DNA of 38,746 nucleotides, from contig JAEUMR010000065.1 in NCBI GenBank assembly GCA_016791385.1, forward strand, positions 1-38,746, read 5' to 3'. The notes beneath the pieces are model-generated. The model ran no database searches. It was not told the origin of the DNA and saw only the letters and a program-made list of their open reading frames with translations. A program made the position numbers and the translations under genes. Shown here one piece after another: positions 16,610 through 25,048 of the stretch (the stretch's first letter is position 1; each line of letters begins with the position of its first letter). Origin of the DNA: Hyphomonadaceae bacterium. Lineage in GTDB: Bacteria; Pseudomonadota; Alphaproteobacteria; Caulobacterales; Aquidulcibacteraceae.

Positions 16610-17262
16610 CACAAAATCGATTGGCCCGTGCCGCGCCAGTCCTTGAGGAACGCCTCGAGGCCGGCATCGGTGAGGTTGTGCTTATAGAGCGCCCGGAACA
16701 CCGCCGGCGGGATGGTGGCGCAATCGGCGCCGGCTAACGCTGCGTCACGCACGTGGCCGACGGTGCGGATCGAGGCCGCCAGAATCTGGGTCTGGAAATC
16801 GTAATTGTCGAAGATGGCGCGGATCTCGCGGATGAGGCCCATGCCGTCCTGGCCACCATCGTCGATGCGGCCGAGGAACGGGGAGATGAAGGTCGCGCCG
16901 GCCTTGGCCGCAAGCAGCGCCTGCACCGCCGAGAAACACAACGTGACGTTGCAAGGATGGCCCTCTTCCTCAAGCGTCTTGCAGGCCTTGAGGCCGTCCG
17001 GCGTCATCGGCACTTTGACGACGATGTTGTCGGCCAGCTGCCGCAGCTTGCGCCCTTCCAGCAGCATGGTTGGGTAATCCTGCGCCACCACTTCGGCGCT
17101 GACCGGACCTTTCACGGCGCCGCAGATCGTGCGCAGCGATTCGAAGAAGTCGCCGCCCGCCTTCGCCACCAGCGAGGGATTGGTGGTTACGCCGTCGACA
17201 AGCCCAGTCTCGGCCAGCGCCTTCAGTTCCTTCACCTCGGCGCTATCGATGAAAATCTGCAT
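16609..17262 (-). CDS. tal: Transaldolase (small, TalC/Fsa-like fold)
   Basis: A 217-residue enzyme of the small transaldolase / fructose-6-phosphate aldolase group, acting in the non-oxidative pentose-phosphate pathway. The Schiff-base lysine is Lys83 (NIVVKVPMT). Two positions that separate the activities are transaldolase-like: Glu57 (VSAEVV; aldolases have Gln) and Phe129 (ISPFLGRID; aldolases have Tyr). Transaldolase is therefore the better call even though automated annotation often says fsa. ATG 17262 is chosen over a TTG one codon earlier. It diverges from the transketolase gene, its pathway partner. Confidence 0.92.
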   Translation of the reverse strand: MQIFIDSAEVKELKALAETGLVDGVTTNPSLVAKAGGDFFESLRTICGAVKGPVSAEVVAQDYPTMLLEGRKLRQLADNIVVKVPMTPDGLKACKTLEEEGHPCNVTLCFSAVQALLAAKAGATFISPFLGRIDDGGQDGMGLIREIRAIFDNYDFQTQILAASIRTVGHVRDAALAGADCATIPPAVFRALYKHNLTDAGLEAFLKDWRGTGQSIL

Positions 17263-17372
17263 CAAAAACTCCCTCGCCGCGTAGCCGCGCGCGTCCTTGC
17301 CTGATACCCCGCTCCCGCTTTGCGGGCAAAGCCGACGAATCGGCGCTATTTAGCCCCGGGCAAGGGAAACTC

Positions 17373-19370
17373 ATGGGCAACAGCGAACTGATCGAGGGCG
17401 TTCCGGCGAAGGACATGGCCAATGCGCTGCGCGCGCTGGCGATGGACGCGGTGGAGCAGGCGAAGTCGGGCCACCCCGGCATGCCGATGGGCATGGCCGA
17501 TGCGGCCACGGTGCTGTTCTCCAAATTTCTGAAATTCGATCCGAGCGAACCACGCTGGCCCGACCGCGACCGCTTCGTGCTCTCCGCCGGCCACGGCTCG
17601 ATGCTGCTCTACGGCTTGCTGCATCTGTCCGGCTACGCCGACATGACGCTCGACGAGATCAAGCGCTTCCGTCAGCTCGGTTCGCGCACCGCGGGCCATC
17701 CCGAATACGGCCACGCCTCCGGCGTTGAGACGACCACCGGCCCGCTCGGGCAGGGGCTCGCCAACGCGGTTGGCATGGCCATGGCGGAAGCGCATCTTAA
17801 TGCGCGCTTTGGCGACGAACTGGTCAATCATCGCACCTGGGTGATCGCCGGCGACGGCTGCCTGATGGAAGGCGTCAGCCAGGAAGCGATCGCGCTTGCG
17901 GGGCGCCAGAAGCTCAACAAGCTGGTGGTGATCTGGGACGACAATTCCATTTCCATCGACGGCGCCGTTTCGCTGTCCGACGCTACCGATCAGAAGGCGC
18001 GCTTCGCCGCGAGCGGCTGGACCACGCTCTCGTGCAACGGCCACGACATGGCCGATGTCGCGCGCGCGCTCGAAACGGCGACGAAGTCCGACAAACCGGT
18101 GCTAATCGCGTGCAAGACGACGATCGGCTACGGCGCGCCGAAGAAGGCCGGCACCGCGAAGGTGCACGGCGAAGCGCTCGGCGCTGAAGAACTCGCTGCA
18201 GCGAAAGCCGCGCTCGGCTGGCCGCACGGTCCGTTCGAAATTCCCGACAACGTCCGCGCCGCCTGGCGCAAGGTCGGCGCGCGCGGCGCCGGCGCGCGCG
18301 AAGAATGGGCGCAGCGTTTGAAGCGCTCGCAGCGCAAGGATGCGTTTGCGGCAGCGATGAGCGGCAGCGCCGAAGGCGCGGTTGCGGCGCTCGGCATGCA
18401 TGCGGCCAAGGTGGCGGCGGAAAAGCCGGCGCTGGCGACGCGCGCGTCTTCGGGCGCGGCGATCGATGCGATGTTCGAAGCCTGCCCCGAATTGCTCGGC
18501 GGCTCGGCCGACCTCACCGGCTCGAACCTCACCTTGGCCAAGGGCTCGTCCGATTTCACGCCGGAGAACCGGGGCGGGCGCTACATCCGCTACGGCATTC
18601 GCGAGCACGGCATGGCCGCGGCGATGAACGGCATGGCGCTGCATGGCGGCGTCATTCCGTATGGCGGCACCTTCCTGGTCTTCTCCGATTATTCGCGCCC
18701 GGCGATCCGGCTGGCGGCGCTGATGGGCATCCGCGTCATCCATGTGCTGACGCACGATTCCATCGGCCTCGGCGAAGACGGGCCGACGCACCAGCCGGTC
18801 GAGCAACTGGCCGCGCTGCGCGCGATCCCGAACCTCTACGTGTTCCGCCCGTGCGACGCCGTGGAAACGGCCGAGTGCTGGCAAGCGGCGCTGTTGATGG
18901 AAGATGGCCCGAGCGCGCTGGCGCTGTCGCGTCAAGCAGCGCCGGCGCAGCGCACCGACGCCAGCGAGAATCTGTCGCTGCGCGGCGCTTACGAATTGCT
19001 GCCGGCCGAAGGCGGGCCCTCGCGCGTGGCGCTGTTCGCCACCGGCACCGAAGTCTCGCTCGCGGTGCAGGCGCGCGCGACGTTGCAGGCGCAAGGCATC
19101 CCGACGCGCGTCGTCTCCGCGCCGTGCTTCGAATTGTTCGACATGCAGGACGAGGCCTATCAGGACGCCATCATCGGCGCTGACGATGAGGTCCGCATTG
19201 GCATCGAGGCGGCGGTCGGTCAGGGCTGGTTCGAAGCTTTCGGCCTCGACGCCTTCATCGGCATGTCGACGTTCGGAACTTCGGCGCCTGCGAAGGATGC
19301 ATACGCCGAGTTCGGCATCACCGCCGACGCGCTGGTGCAAACCGCCAAAGCTCTACTTGAGAGCGAATAA
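17373..19370 (+). CDS. tkt: Transketolase
   Basis: A 665-residue thiamine-diphosphate enzyme transferring two-carbon units between sugar phosphates. Visible signatures are the N-terminal [23 protein letters not shown], the TPP-binding GDGCLMEG...[14 protein letters not shown] segment, [15 protein letters not shown], and the pyrimidine-domain run [20 protein letters not shown] with [17 protein letters not shown]. Length is normal. An AAGGGAAA ribosome site precedes the ATG. It is transcribed away from transaldolase with about 110 bases between them. Confidence 0.97.
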   Translation: MGNSELIEGVPAKDMANALRALAMDAVEQAKSGHPGMPMGMADAATVLFSKFLKFDPSEPRWPDRDRFVLSAGHGSMLLYGLLHLSGYADMTLDEIKRFRQLGSRTAGHPEYGHASGVETTTGPLGQGLANAVGMAMAEAHLNARFGDELVNHRTWVIAGDGCLMEGVSQEAIALAGRQKLNKLVVIWDDNSISIDGAVSLSDATDQKARFAASGWTTLSCNGHDMADVARALETATKSDKPVLIACKTTIGYGAPKKAGTAKVHGEALGAEELAAAKAALGWPHGPFEIPDNVRAAWRKVGARGAGAREEWAQRLKRSQRKDAFAAAMSGSAEGAVAALGMHAAKVAAEKPALATRASSGAAIDAMFEACPELLGGSADLTGSNLTLAKGSSDFTPENRGGRYIRYGIREHGMAAAMNGMALHGGVIPYGGTFLVFSDYSRPAIRLAALMGIRVIHVLTHDSIGLGEDGPTHQPVEQLAALRAIPNLYVFRPCDAVETAECWQAALLMEDGPSALALSRQAAPAQRTDASENLSLRGAYELLPAEGGPSRVALFATGTEVSLAVQARATLQAQGIPTRVVSAPCFELFDMQDEAYQDAIIGADDEVRIGIEAAVGQGWFEAFGLDAFIGMSTFGTSAPAKDAYAEFGITADALVQTAKALLESE

Positions 19371-19449
19371 GCCGGCGTCGCTTTAGTTTGGCTTGCCGCG
19401 AGTGCTGCGAACGGCATAGCCTTGCCCTCGCCTAACGGAGGGAGAGGGC

Positions 19450-19785
19450 ATGCAGAAACCTGATTCAGGCGGCGGCTACGACGTCAGCGCCACCACCACG
19501 TACGATACCAGTGCGATGGGCGACATGACTGCGATGATGGCGACGATCGGGCCGTTCATGGCTGTCTTCGCCCTGATCGGTCTGGCCATCTTCATCTTCT
19601 ACATCTTCATCTGGTGGAAGATCTTCTCGAAGGCGGGGCACTCCGGCGCGCTGGCGCTGCTCAATCTTGCCGTGATCATACCGTTCATCGGCTGGATCGT
19701 GCCGCTCGTGCTCACGATTTGGTTCGCCTTCTCAGAATGGCCCGCGCTCAAGCGCGCCAACGCCAACGCCGGTCCGGTGCAGTAA
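19450..19785 (+). CDS. Small membrane protein (DUF5684-like), unknown function
   Basis: A 111-residue protein with a soluble, Thr/Ser-rich N-terminus (about 35 residues) and two transmembrane helices (about 38-58 and 72-92). Between them is the motif WWKIFSKAGHSGALALL. The WKIF-KAG-G pattern followed by NxxxxIPFIGW resembles the DUF5684-type family of small bacterial membrane proteins; that match is from memory, not a search. A strong GGAGGGAGAGGG ribosome site precedes the ATG. Its stop abuts the stop of the converging transporter gene. Confidence 0.75.
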   Translation: MQKPDSGGGYDVSATTTYDTSAMGDMTAMMATIGPFMAVFALIGLAIFIFYIFIWWKIFSKAGHSGALALLNLAVIIPFIGWIVPLVLTIWFAFSEWPALKRANANAGPVQ

Positions 19786-20727
19786 TCATTCCGCGCGCAC
19801 GGGAGCTGGCTTCTGCTTGAAGTGCAGCTCCCGCAGCGTGATCACCAGCGTCGAGACAATCACGATCAACGCGCCGAGCATGGTGATCAGGTTCGGCACT
19901 TCGTGGAACAGGGCAAAGCCGATCAGCACGGCGAAGATGAGCCGCGTATAGTCCAGCGGCGCCATCGCTGCGGCGTCTCCGAGCGCCATGCCCTTGATGT
20001 AGAACACCTGGTTCAACAGCCCGAGCACGCCCATCGCGCACAGCAGCGCCAGATCGAGCGGCGACGGCCAGCGCCATTCCAGCACCGCCATCGGGATCGC
20101 CAGCACGAACCCCAACGCCGCCGACCACACCATCAGCACCGTCACCGAGTGATCGCGCGTCATCATCTTGATGCCGGTCACCGTCGTTGCGAACAGCGCC
20201 GCCGATGCGAGCGCCGCGCCCGCTGGCAAGCCGACAGCATTGGCCACCTGCGGCTGCAGCATGATCAACACGCCGCCGAAGCCGGCCAGCGTCGCGCCCA
20301 GCCGCCAGGCGCCGACCTGTTCGCGCAGCACGAAAATCGCCAGCGGCACGATCCAAAGCGTGCGCGTGAACGAAAGCGCGTTCGCTTCGGCGAGCGGCAG
20401 CCGCTGATAAGCCCAGAACGCGAGCACCAGCCCGAGCGTGCCCGCCAGCGAGCGATAGAGCAGAATGCCCGGGCGCGAGGTGCGGAAGGCGCCGGCCGGG
20501 TCGCGCAGAATGATGGGCGCCAGCACCACCAGCCCCGCGGCTTGGCGATAGAAGGTCTGCAGCGCGGGCGAGTAATCGTCGCCGAGGAATTTGATCAGCG
20601 ACGTCATCAGCGTGAACGTCACCGCCGAAGCAAGCATCCACAGCGCGCCCCGGACATTGCCGGAGAGCCTGCCAAAGGCTGCGCTGAGTTCGGTCATCGC
20701 CGTTTCATGCGCCCGCCGCGCGGCCAT
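19786..20727 (-). CDS. EamA-family (DMT superfamily) transporter
   Basis: An approximately 300-residue inner-membrane protein with ten predicted helices arranged as two EamA repeats: the first ends near ANALSFTRTLWIVPLAIFVLREQV, the second spans ASAALFATTVTGIKMMTRD to LFHEVPNLITMLGALIVIVS. Members export amino acids, nucleobases or other metabolites; the substrate cannot be told here. The start is uncertain: ATG 20727 or ATG 20697 (MTELSAAFGRL), neither with a good ribosome site. Confidence 0.92.
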   Translation of the reverse strand: MAARRAHETAMTELSAAFGRLSGNVRGALWMLASAVTFTLMTSLIKFLGDDYSPALQTFYRQAAGLVVLAPIILRDPAGAFRTSRPGILLYRSLAGTLGLVLAFWAYQRLPLAEANALSFTRTLWIVPLAIFVLREQVGAWRLGATLAGFGGVLIMLQPQVANAVGLPAGAALASAALFATTVTGIKMMTRDHSVTVLMVWSAALGFVLAIPMAVLEWRWPSPLDLALLCAMGVLGLLNQVFYIKGMALGDAAAMAPLDYTRLIFAVLIGFALFHEVPNLITMLGALIVIVSTLVITLRELHFKQKPAPVRAE

Positions 20728-20783
20728 TACAACGCCGCTGTCCTTGCGGAAGCGCTGTTTGCTTACACGTGCATGTTACTGCG

Positions 20784-21296
20784 TTAGCGCCGCCGCTTCG
20801 GCGCTTGGTCCATCGTCGGCGCCGGTCCGCCGGGCATGATCGGCCGCGCCGGATAACCGCCAAGTGCGAGCAGGCGGTCGTACATGACAATGGCGCCGGC
20901 GAGCCCGACATTGACGCAGAACTTGGTCGGGATTTTCACCACGTGCTGGCAGCGCGCCAGTAGAGCAGGTGAGAGCGAGCCACGCTCGCGCCCGAGCACA
21001 TAGGCCGCCGCCTGCGGGTGCTGGAAGCGCGGCAGCTCCACCGCATCGTCTGTCAACTCAACCCCGACCAGCGCGCAGCCCTTCGGCAACAGCAGCGCCT
21101 CGACATTGTCCCACGGGTAATACGGCACGTGACCGAAACTGCGCGAGGTGTCGCTGTTGTAGGCGTCGCGCACCTTGGGGTGTGCGTTGATGGTGAAGAA
21201 GAAGCTGGCGCCGAACGCATGCGCGGTGCGCATCAGCGCGCCGAGATTCATCGGCTTTGAGATTTCTTCCGCGCCAATGCCGAAATAGCCGCGCAT
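20784..21296 (-). CDS. SpoU/TrmH-family (SPOUT) RNA 2'-O-methyltransferase
   Basis: A 170-residue protein with the SPOUT trefoil-knot signatures: an N-terminal motif 1 (SKPMNLGALMRTAHAFGA), a middle motif (AAYVLGRERGSLSPALLA) and a C-terminal motif 3 (VKIPTKFCVNVGLAGAIVMYDRL). Motif 1 has MNLGALMR in place of the usual N-x-G-x-x-x-R. It probably methylates tRNA or rRNA; the target is not inferable. ATG 21296 shares a base with the stop of the upstream MliC-like gene (TGATG), implying coupling; the frame is open a little further upstream. Confidence 0.88.
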   Translation of the reverse strand: MRGYFGIGAEEISKPMNLGALMRTAHAFGASFFFTINAHPKVRDAYNSDTSRSFGHVPYYPWDNVEALLLPKGCALVGVELTDDAVELPRFQHPQAAAYVLGRERGSLSPALLARCQHVVKIPTKFCVNVGLAGAIVMYDRLLALGGYPARPIMPGGPAPTMDQAPKRRR

Positions 21297-21622
21297 CAGA
21301 AGAAGCGCGACAGACGCTCTTGCCGGCGGCAATTCTCGAACGGGCCGAGATAGACGCCCGTGAGCGTGGCGCGGCCGCCGCTTTCGACATACGTCACCGC
21401 GCCATCGCTATAGCGGTGCTCGCCCTCGCTGCCTTCGGCCGGCGCCAGACGATAGGTCTGACCCGAGGCATAGACCTCCACAGCGCCCGCCGCGCTGCGC
21501 AGGCTGAACGCTTTGTCGCCGTCGCAGCGCCAGCTGAGGCGCTCGCCTTCACTCAGCGATTGCGCGCTTTCGCAGGCGGCCAGCGCCAGCGCGCAGCCCA
21601 GCATGGCGATGATCTTCTTCAT
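21296..21622 (-). CDS. MliC-family lysozyme-inhibitor-like lipoprotein
   Basis: A 108-residue lipoprotein (lipobox LAAC, Cys17). The compact beta-barrel pattern of MliC/PliC lysozyme inhibitors is visible: LSWRCDGDKAFSLR, VEVYASGQTYRLAPA, RYSDGAVTYVESGGRATLTG and a terminal FENC giving a disulfide with WRC. Such proteins protect peptidoglycan against c-type lysozyme. It is the second of two tandem paralogues and overlaps the RNA methyltransferase gene by one base. The C-terminal extension (RRQERLSRFF) is basic. Confidence 0.8.
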   Translation of the reverse strand: MKKIIAMLGCALALAACESAQSLSEGERLSWRCDGDKAFSLRSAAGAVEVYASGQTYRLAPAEGSEGEHRYSDGAVTYVESGGRATLTGVYLGPFENCRRQERLSRFF

Positions 21623-21635
21623 CCGAACTTACCCC

Positions 21636-21932
21636 TCAGTGTTGGCGGCAGTGGGTGTAGGGCCCGCCCGCCGCGCCGTTCAAGCTGGCCTCGCCTTGAT
21701 GTTCCCAATATTCCACCGCGCCATTTGAATAGCGCGCGCCGGAGCCCGATTGCGCCACCGGCAGCGAATAGGTTTGCCCGCCGGCGAACACCTCGGCGTT
21801 GTTTCCCGCAAAGCGTACGCTGAAGGCGGCGCCGTTATCGCAGCGCCAATCGCTGCGCGGTCCGCCTGGGCCCATGCTGGACGCGCACGCGGCAAGGCCG
21901 AGCAGAGCGGCGGCGAGAGCAAGTCTTTTCAT
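21636..21932 (-). CDS. MliC-family lysozyme-inhibitor-like lipoprotein (paralogue)
   Basis: Lipoprotein of 98 residues from ATG 21932 (MKRLALAAALLGLAAC; lipobox LAAC). It shares with the downstream neighbour the pattern WRCDNGAAFSVR, AEVFAGGQTYSLPVA, RYSNGAVEYWEHQGEASLNG and a C-terminal cysteine (YTHC). The two are clearly paralogous, arising by tandem duplication and diverging. The frame extends 8 codons upstream to 21956, but the ATG at 21932 with a GAGGTGAAG site gives a cleaner signal peptide. Likely envelope defence against lysozyme; no partner gene suggests otherwise. Confidence 0.8.
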   Translation of the reverse strand: MKRLALAAALLGLAACASSMGPGGPRSDWRCDNGAAFSVRFAGNNAEVFAGGQTYSLPVAQSGSGARYSNGAVEYWEHQGEASLNGAAGGPYTHCRQH

Positions 21933-21991
21933 CTTCACCTCACGTGCCATCTTCACTTGCCAGTCTTCACTTCACTTGAACGTCTTCACTT
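21932..21991 (-). repeat. Four short direct repeats (AAGTGAAGA-like) before the MliC-like gene
   Basis: The word AAGTGAAGA or one mismatch of it recurs at 21983-21991, 21964-21972, 21950-21958 and 21932-21940. It runs from the last codons of the isoaspartyl peptidase gene into the start of the MliC-like gene. Each copy contains a GTG and a weak ribosome-site-like GTGAAG, so it may reflect slippage or multiple initiation sites. Confidence 0.45.
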
Positions 21992-22835
21992 CGCGCAAGC
22001 CGACCGATGTGGCCATGCCCCGTTTCATGCCTTGGCTGCAGAATGGCGCGGTGACGTTGCCTTTCGCATCGACCGCGATCAAGCCGCCATATCCGCCCAG
22101 ATTGCGCACGTCGTCGATCACCGACGCCGCCGCCGATTCAAGGCTTTGCCCAGCATAATGGATGCGCGCCGAAACGTCCGCCGCCGCATTGACGCGCATG
22201 AAATATTCGCCAAGCCCGGTGCAGGAGACGGCCGCGCGCTGATCGGCCCAGCAACCGGCGCCGATGATCGGAGTATCGCCGACGCGCCCCGGCAGCTTGC
22301 CTTGCAACCCGCCCGTCGACGTCGCTGCAGCGAGACGGCCATTGGTGTCGAGCGCCACCGCGCCGATGGTGCCGGTGTTGACGCTGGCAAGCCCGCTTGC
22401 CGCCGTGGCGTAATACGACGCGGGGTCCTCCACGCGCGCGAATTCATGCTTGTCCGCAAACGCTTCCGCGCCGGCGCCGACCAGCAGCACATGCTGAGTG
22501 TGCTCCATCACCCCGCGCGCCACGCGTACCGGCGAAAGAAAGCCCCGCAGCGCCGCGACCGCGCCCGCGCGCCGCGTCGCCCCGTCCATCAGCGAGGCAT
22601 CGAGTTCGACATCGCCGGCCGCGTTCGGGGCCGAGCCTTTGCCGGCTTGGTGCAGGCCGCAAGCTTCCAGCTCCTCGGCCATCGCGGTGACGACGTCGAG
22701 CGCGCTTTCCCCGCGCGCCAGCATGGCCGCGCCGCGGGCCAGCAGCGCGGCCATGTGCGCTTCTTCGTGCTGATAGACGCGCTCGGCGATCGCGCCGGCG
22801 CCGCCGTGAAGGGCCAACGCCCAGGTCTGTGTCAT
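21972..22835 (-). CDS. iaaA: Isoaspartyl peptidase / plant-type L-asparaginase (Ntn hydrolase)
   Basis: A 287-residue Ntn-hydrolase that cleaves itself into two subunits and hydrolyses isoaspartyl dipeptides and asparagine. The autocleavage site is in [14 protein letters not shown], with Thr156 the expected new N-terminal nucleophile. It is followed by the family signature [24 protein letters not shown] and by [10 protein letters not shown]. The N-terminal [11 protein letters not shown] is also typical. ATG 22835 is chosen over a TTG at 22850. The protein ends at VKTFK, inside the short direct-repeat tract. Confidence 0.93.
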   Translation of the reverse strand: MTQTWALALHGGAGAIAERVYQHEEAHMAALLARGAAMLARGESALDVVTAMAEELEACGLHQAGKGSAPNAAGDVELDASLMDGATRRAGAVAALRGFLSPVRVARGVMEHTQHVLLVGAGAEAFADKHEFARVEDPASYYATAASGLASVNTGTIGAVALDTNGRLAAATSTGGLQGKLPGRVGDTPIIGAGCWADQRAAVSCTGLGEYFMRVNAAADVSARIHYAGQSLESAAASVIDDVRNLGGYGGLIAVDAKGNVTAPFCSQGMKRGMATSVGLREVKTFK

Positions 22836-22895
22836 GCTGACATCCCGCAAATCGGTAGCGGCTCTCGTGCCCCGGCTTTGCCGCTGGGTAAAGCC

Positions 22896-23195
22896 TCAGC
22901 CGTCAGATCTTTGCGGAACCGATGGCGCGCTTGCGCGGCCGCCCAGAAAACCGTGCCGCCAGCCGACAAAGAGCGCCGCCAGCGTCGCCGTCGGCACGAA
23001 GGCGTCGAGCTGTTCGGTGACGTCGATCAGTTCCCACAGATTGATCGCGCCCACCGGCCCCCACAGCGCCATCAGCACCACGGTGCTGACGCCGTCGGTG
23101 ACGGTGCCGAACAGGGGGATGCGGCCGAGCGTGAAATCGGCGAGGTCGATCGCGATCGAAAGCGCCAGACGGATGAAGTAGCCGCGACGGGTCAT
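22896..23195 (-). CDS. Small conserved-looking membrane protein, unknown function
   Basis: A 99-residue protein with two or three hydrophobic segments: LALSIAIDLADFTLG, then VSTVVLMALWGPVGAINLWELID, then TATLAALFVGW. The residues GRIPLFGTVTDG between the first two look like a conserved loop. I do not recognise a family. The ORF has coding-like composition and stands between the isoaspartyl peptidase and a palindromic-repeat region. A poor ribosome site (GAGAGCC region) lowers confidence in the start. Confidence 0.6.
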   Translation of the reverse strand: MTRRGYFIRLALSIAIDLADFTLGRIPLFGTVTDGVSTVVLMALWGPVGAINLWELIDVTEQLDAFVPTATLAALFVGWRHGFLGGRASAPSVPQRSDG

Positions 23196-23247
23196 GCTTC
23201 AGGCTCTCATTGCGCTTCATGCGCCAACTAACCCACACTACACCCAT

Positions 23248-23355
23248 TCCCGGATTGGCCGAAGGCCAAGTCCGGGACCCATAGACACAGATGCCGTAGA
23301 CACAGATGGTTGTGTTTATGGATCCCGGGCTCGCGGCTTGCGCCGCGCCCCGGGA
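23248..23355. repeat. Inverted pair of palindromic repeats (family 3, pair A)
   Basis: The left element (about 23247-23290) reads TTCCCGGA, an inner hairpin TTGGCC-GAA-GGCCAA, TCCGGGA, CCCATAGACACA. The right element (about 23311-23355) reads as its inverted counterpart: TGTGTTTATGG, ATCCCGGG, an inner hairpin around TTGC, then CCCGGGAA. The inner hairpins differ while the outer arms are conserved, a BIME-like pattern. It occupies the gap before the quinone oxidoreductase gene. The same outer arms recur at 36439-36540. Confidence 0.75.
23282..23308. repeat. Tandem 12-bp repeat TAGACACAGATG (two copies)
   Basis: TAGACACAGATG at 23282-23293 and again at 23297-23308, with CCG between, forms the spacer between the two palindromic elements. 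This suggests local duplication within the repeat pair. Confidence 0.7.
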
Positions 23356-23396
23356 AGGGGTGAGTGTTCTTCGGACAACTCAGTGACGGAGCTGAC

Positions 23397-24392
23397 ATGA
23401 AAGCGCTGATGAGCACGCGGCCCGCGCCGCCGGAAGAGCTGGAACTGATCGAAGCGGCCGATCCCGTCGCCGGCGAGGGCGAGGTGGTGATCGCGGTGAA
23501 GGCCGCGGGCGTGAATTTCCCGGACGCGCTGATCATCGAAGACAAATACCAGTTCAAGCCTGAGCGCCCGTTCGCGCCGGGCGGCGAGGTCGCTGGCGTG
23601 ATCGAGAGCGTCGGCCCGGGCGTCACGCACGTGAAAGCGGGCCAGCGCGTGATCGGCTCCATCGGTTGGGGCGGCTTCGCCGAGAAGGTGAAGGTGCAGG
23701 CGGTGCGGGTGCTGCCGATTCCGGACGCGATGCCGTTCGATGAAGCGAGCGCCTTCATCCTCACCTACGGCACATCCTACTACGCGTTGAAAGATCGCGG
23801 TTACGTCAAACCCGGCGAAACGGTGCTGATCCTCGGCGCCGCTGGCGGTGTCGGCATCGCCGCGATTGAACTCGCAAAGGCAATGGGCGCGCGTGTGATC
23901 GCCGGTGTTTCCACCGAGGAGAAGGCGAAGTTCGCGCGCGATGCGGGCGCCGACGATGCGGTGATCTATCCCGCTTCCGGCATGTCGAAGCAGCAGAGCA
24001 AGGATCTCGCCGAAGCGTTCAAGAAGGCCTGCGGCGGCGGCGCTGACGTTGTCTATGACGCGGTCGGCGGCGATTATTGCGAGCCAGCGCTGCGCGCGAT
24101 GGCGTGGAACGGGCGTTATCTCGTCATCGGCTTCCCGGCCGGCATCCCGACGCCGCCGCTCAATCTGACGCTGCTGAAGAGCTCTTCGATCGTCGGCGTG
24201 TTCTGGGGCGCGTCGGTCGCGCGCGAGCCGGAGCTGCACAAGGCCAACACGCGCGATCTGTTCAAGCTCTACGGCGAAGGCAAGGTGAAGCCGCGCATCT
24301 CGGCGCGCTATCCGCTCAAGGACGGCGGCAAAGCCATCCGCGCGCTGATGGACCGCACCGCCACCGGCAAGCTCGTCGTCACGATGGAGTGA
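23397..24392 (+). CDS. NADPH:quinone oxidoreductase family protein (zinc-free MDR)
   Basis: A 331-residue medium-chain dehydrogenase/reductase of the quinone-oxidoreductase type. It has a GroES-like domain (AAGVNFPDALIIEDKYQFKP, PGGEVAGVIESVG) and a Rossmann domain with VLILGAAGGVGIAAIELAKAMGA. There is no structural-zinc cysteine cluster. It should reduce quinones or enone-type acyl compounds with NADPH. ATG 23397 is preferred over the upstream 23364, which lies at the edge of the repeat pair. Its stop overlaps the next gene's GTG by four bases (GTGA). Confidence 0.92.
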   Translation: MKALMSTRPAPPEELELIEAADPVAGEGEVVIAVKAAGVNFPDALIIEDKYQFKPERPFAPGGEVAGVIESVGPGVTHVKAGQRVIGSIGWGGFAEKVKVQAVRVLPIPDAMPFDEASAFILTYGTSYYALKDRGYVKPGETVLILGAAGGVGIAAIELAKAMGARVIAGVSTEEKAKFARDAGADDAVIYPASGMSKQQSKDLAEAFKKACGGGADVVYDAVGGDYCEPALRAMAWNGRYLVIGFPAGIPTPPLNLTLLKSSSIVGVFWGASVAREPELHKANTRDLFKLYGEGKVKPRISARYPLKDGGKAIRALMDRTATGKLVVTME

Positions 24393-25000
24393 GCCTGGAG
24401 ATTGTCATTTCGCCTGCTTGGGCCATCGTCTTCGCCTGGGTTGCTTGGGTCATCTCGTGGTTCGCCGCGGCGCTGTGGTCGCGGCGGCCCGAGGCGAGCG
24501 CGCGCTTGGCCGACGAGGCGCCGAACCGCATCGTCACGGTCGCCGGCGCGTTTTTGATCTTCATGTTCATGGGGCCGCGCCACTCGTACTTCTCCTTCGC
24601 GTGGGATTGGCCGGAGCCAATCCGTTGGGCGCTGCTCGCTTGCGTGCTCGCTGGCATGGCCTTCGCCTGGTGGGCGCGGCTGCATCTGGGCGTGCTGTGG
24701 TCGGGCAATGTCACGCGCAAGCCGGGTCATCGCGTTGTCGATACCGGCCCGTACCGTCTCGTGCGCCACCCGATCTACACCGGCATCTTATTTTCTCTGT
24801 TCGCGACCGCCCTCGATCGGGGCCACGTCGAGCCGGTTATTGGCGCCGCGCTGATGTTCATCGGCTTTGCCATGAAGGCGCGTCTTGAGGAGCGCTTCCT
24901 TGCCGAAGGGCTCGGCGTCGAGGCGTACGCGCAGTACCGCGCTCGCGTACCGATGCTCATTCCCTTCACAAAACTGCCGCCGCCTGCATCCAGGGGCTAA
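24389..25000 (+). CDS. Isoprenylcysteine carboxyl methyltransferase (ICMT)-family membrane protein
   Basis: A 203-residue integral membrane protein with about five helices. The C-terminal half has the phospholipid/ICMT methyltransferase signature: GHRVVDTGPYRLVRHPIYTGIL, then the E-E pair in ARLEERFLAEGLGVEAYAQYRARVP. In bacteria these proteins methylate small lipophilic or isoprenoid substrates. The only reasonable start is GTG 24389, overlapping the stop of the quinone oxidoreductase gene, so the two are probably coupled. The frame is open far upstream inside that gene, but that portion is a shadow. Confidence 0.88.
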   Translation: MSLEIVISPAWAIVFAWVAWVISWFAAALWSRRPEASARLADEAPNRIVTVAGAFLIFMFMGPRHSYFSFAWDWPEPIRWALLACVLAGMAFAWWARLHLGVLWSGNVTRKPGHRVVDTGPYRLVRHPIYTGILFSLFATALDRGHVEPVIGAALMFIGFAMKARLEERFLAEGLGVEAYAQYRARVPMLIPFTKLPPPASRG

Positions 25001-25048
25001 TTCTGCGGCGATCCACCAGCAGGCGCTGTAAGCGTCCAGGGAGGAATT

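Noticed and set aside
23196-23396. CRISPR array or integron-like attC in the repeat region
   Set aside because: Only one inverted pair and one short tandem duplication; no regularly spaced repeats, cas genes or integrase.
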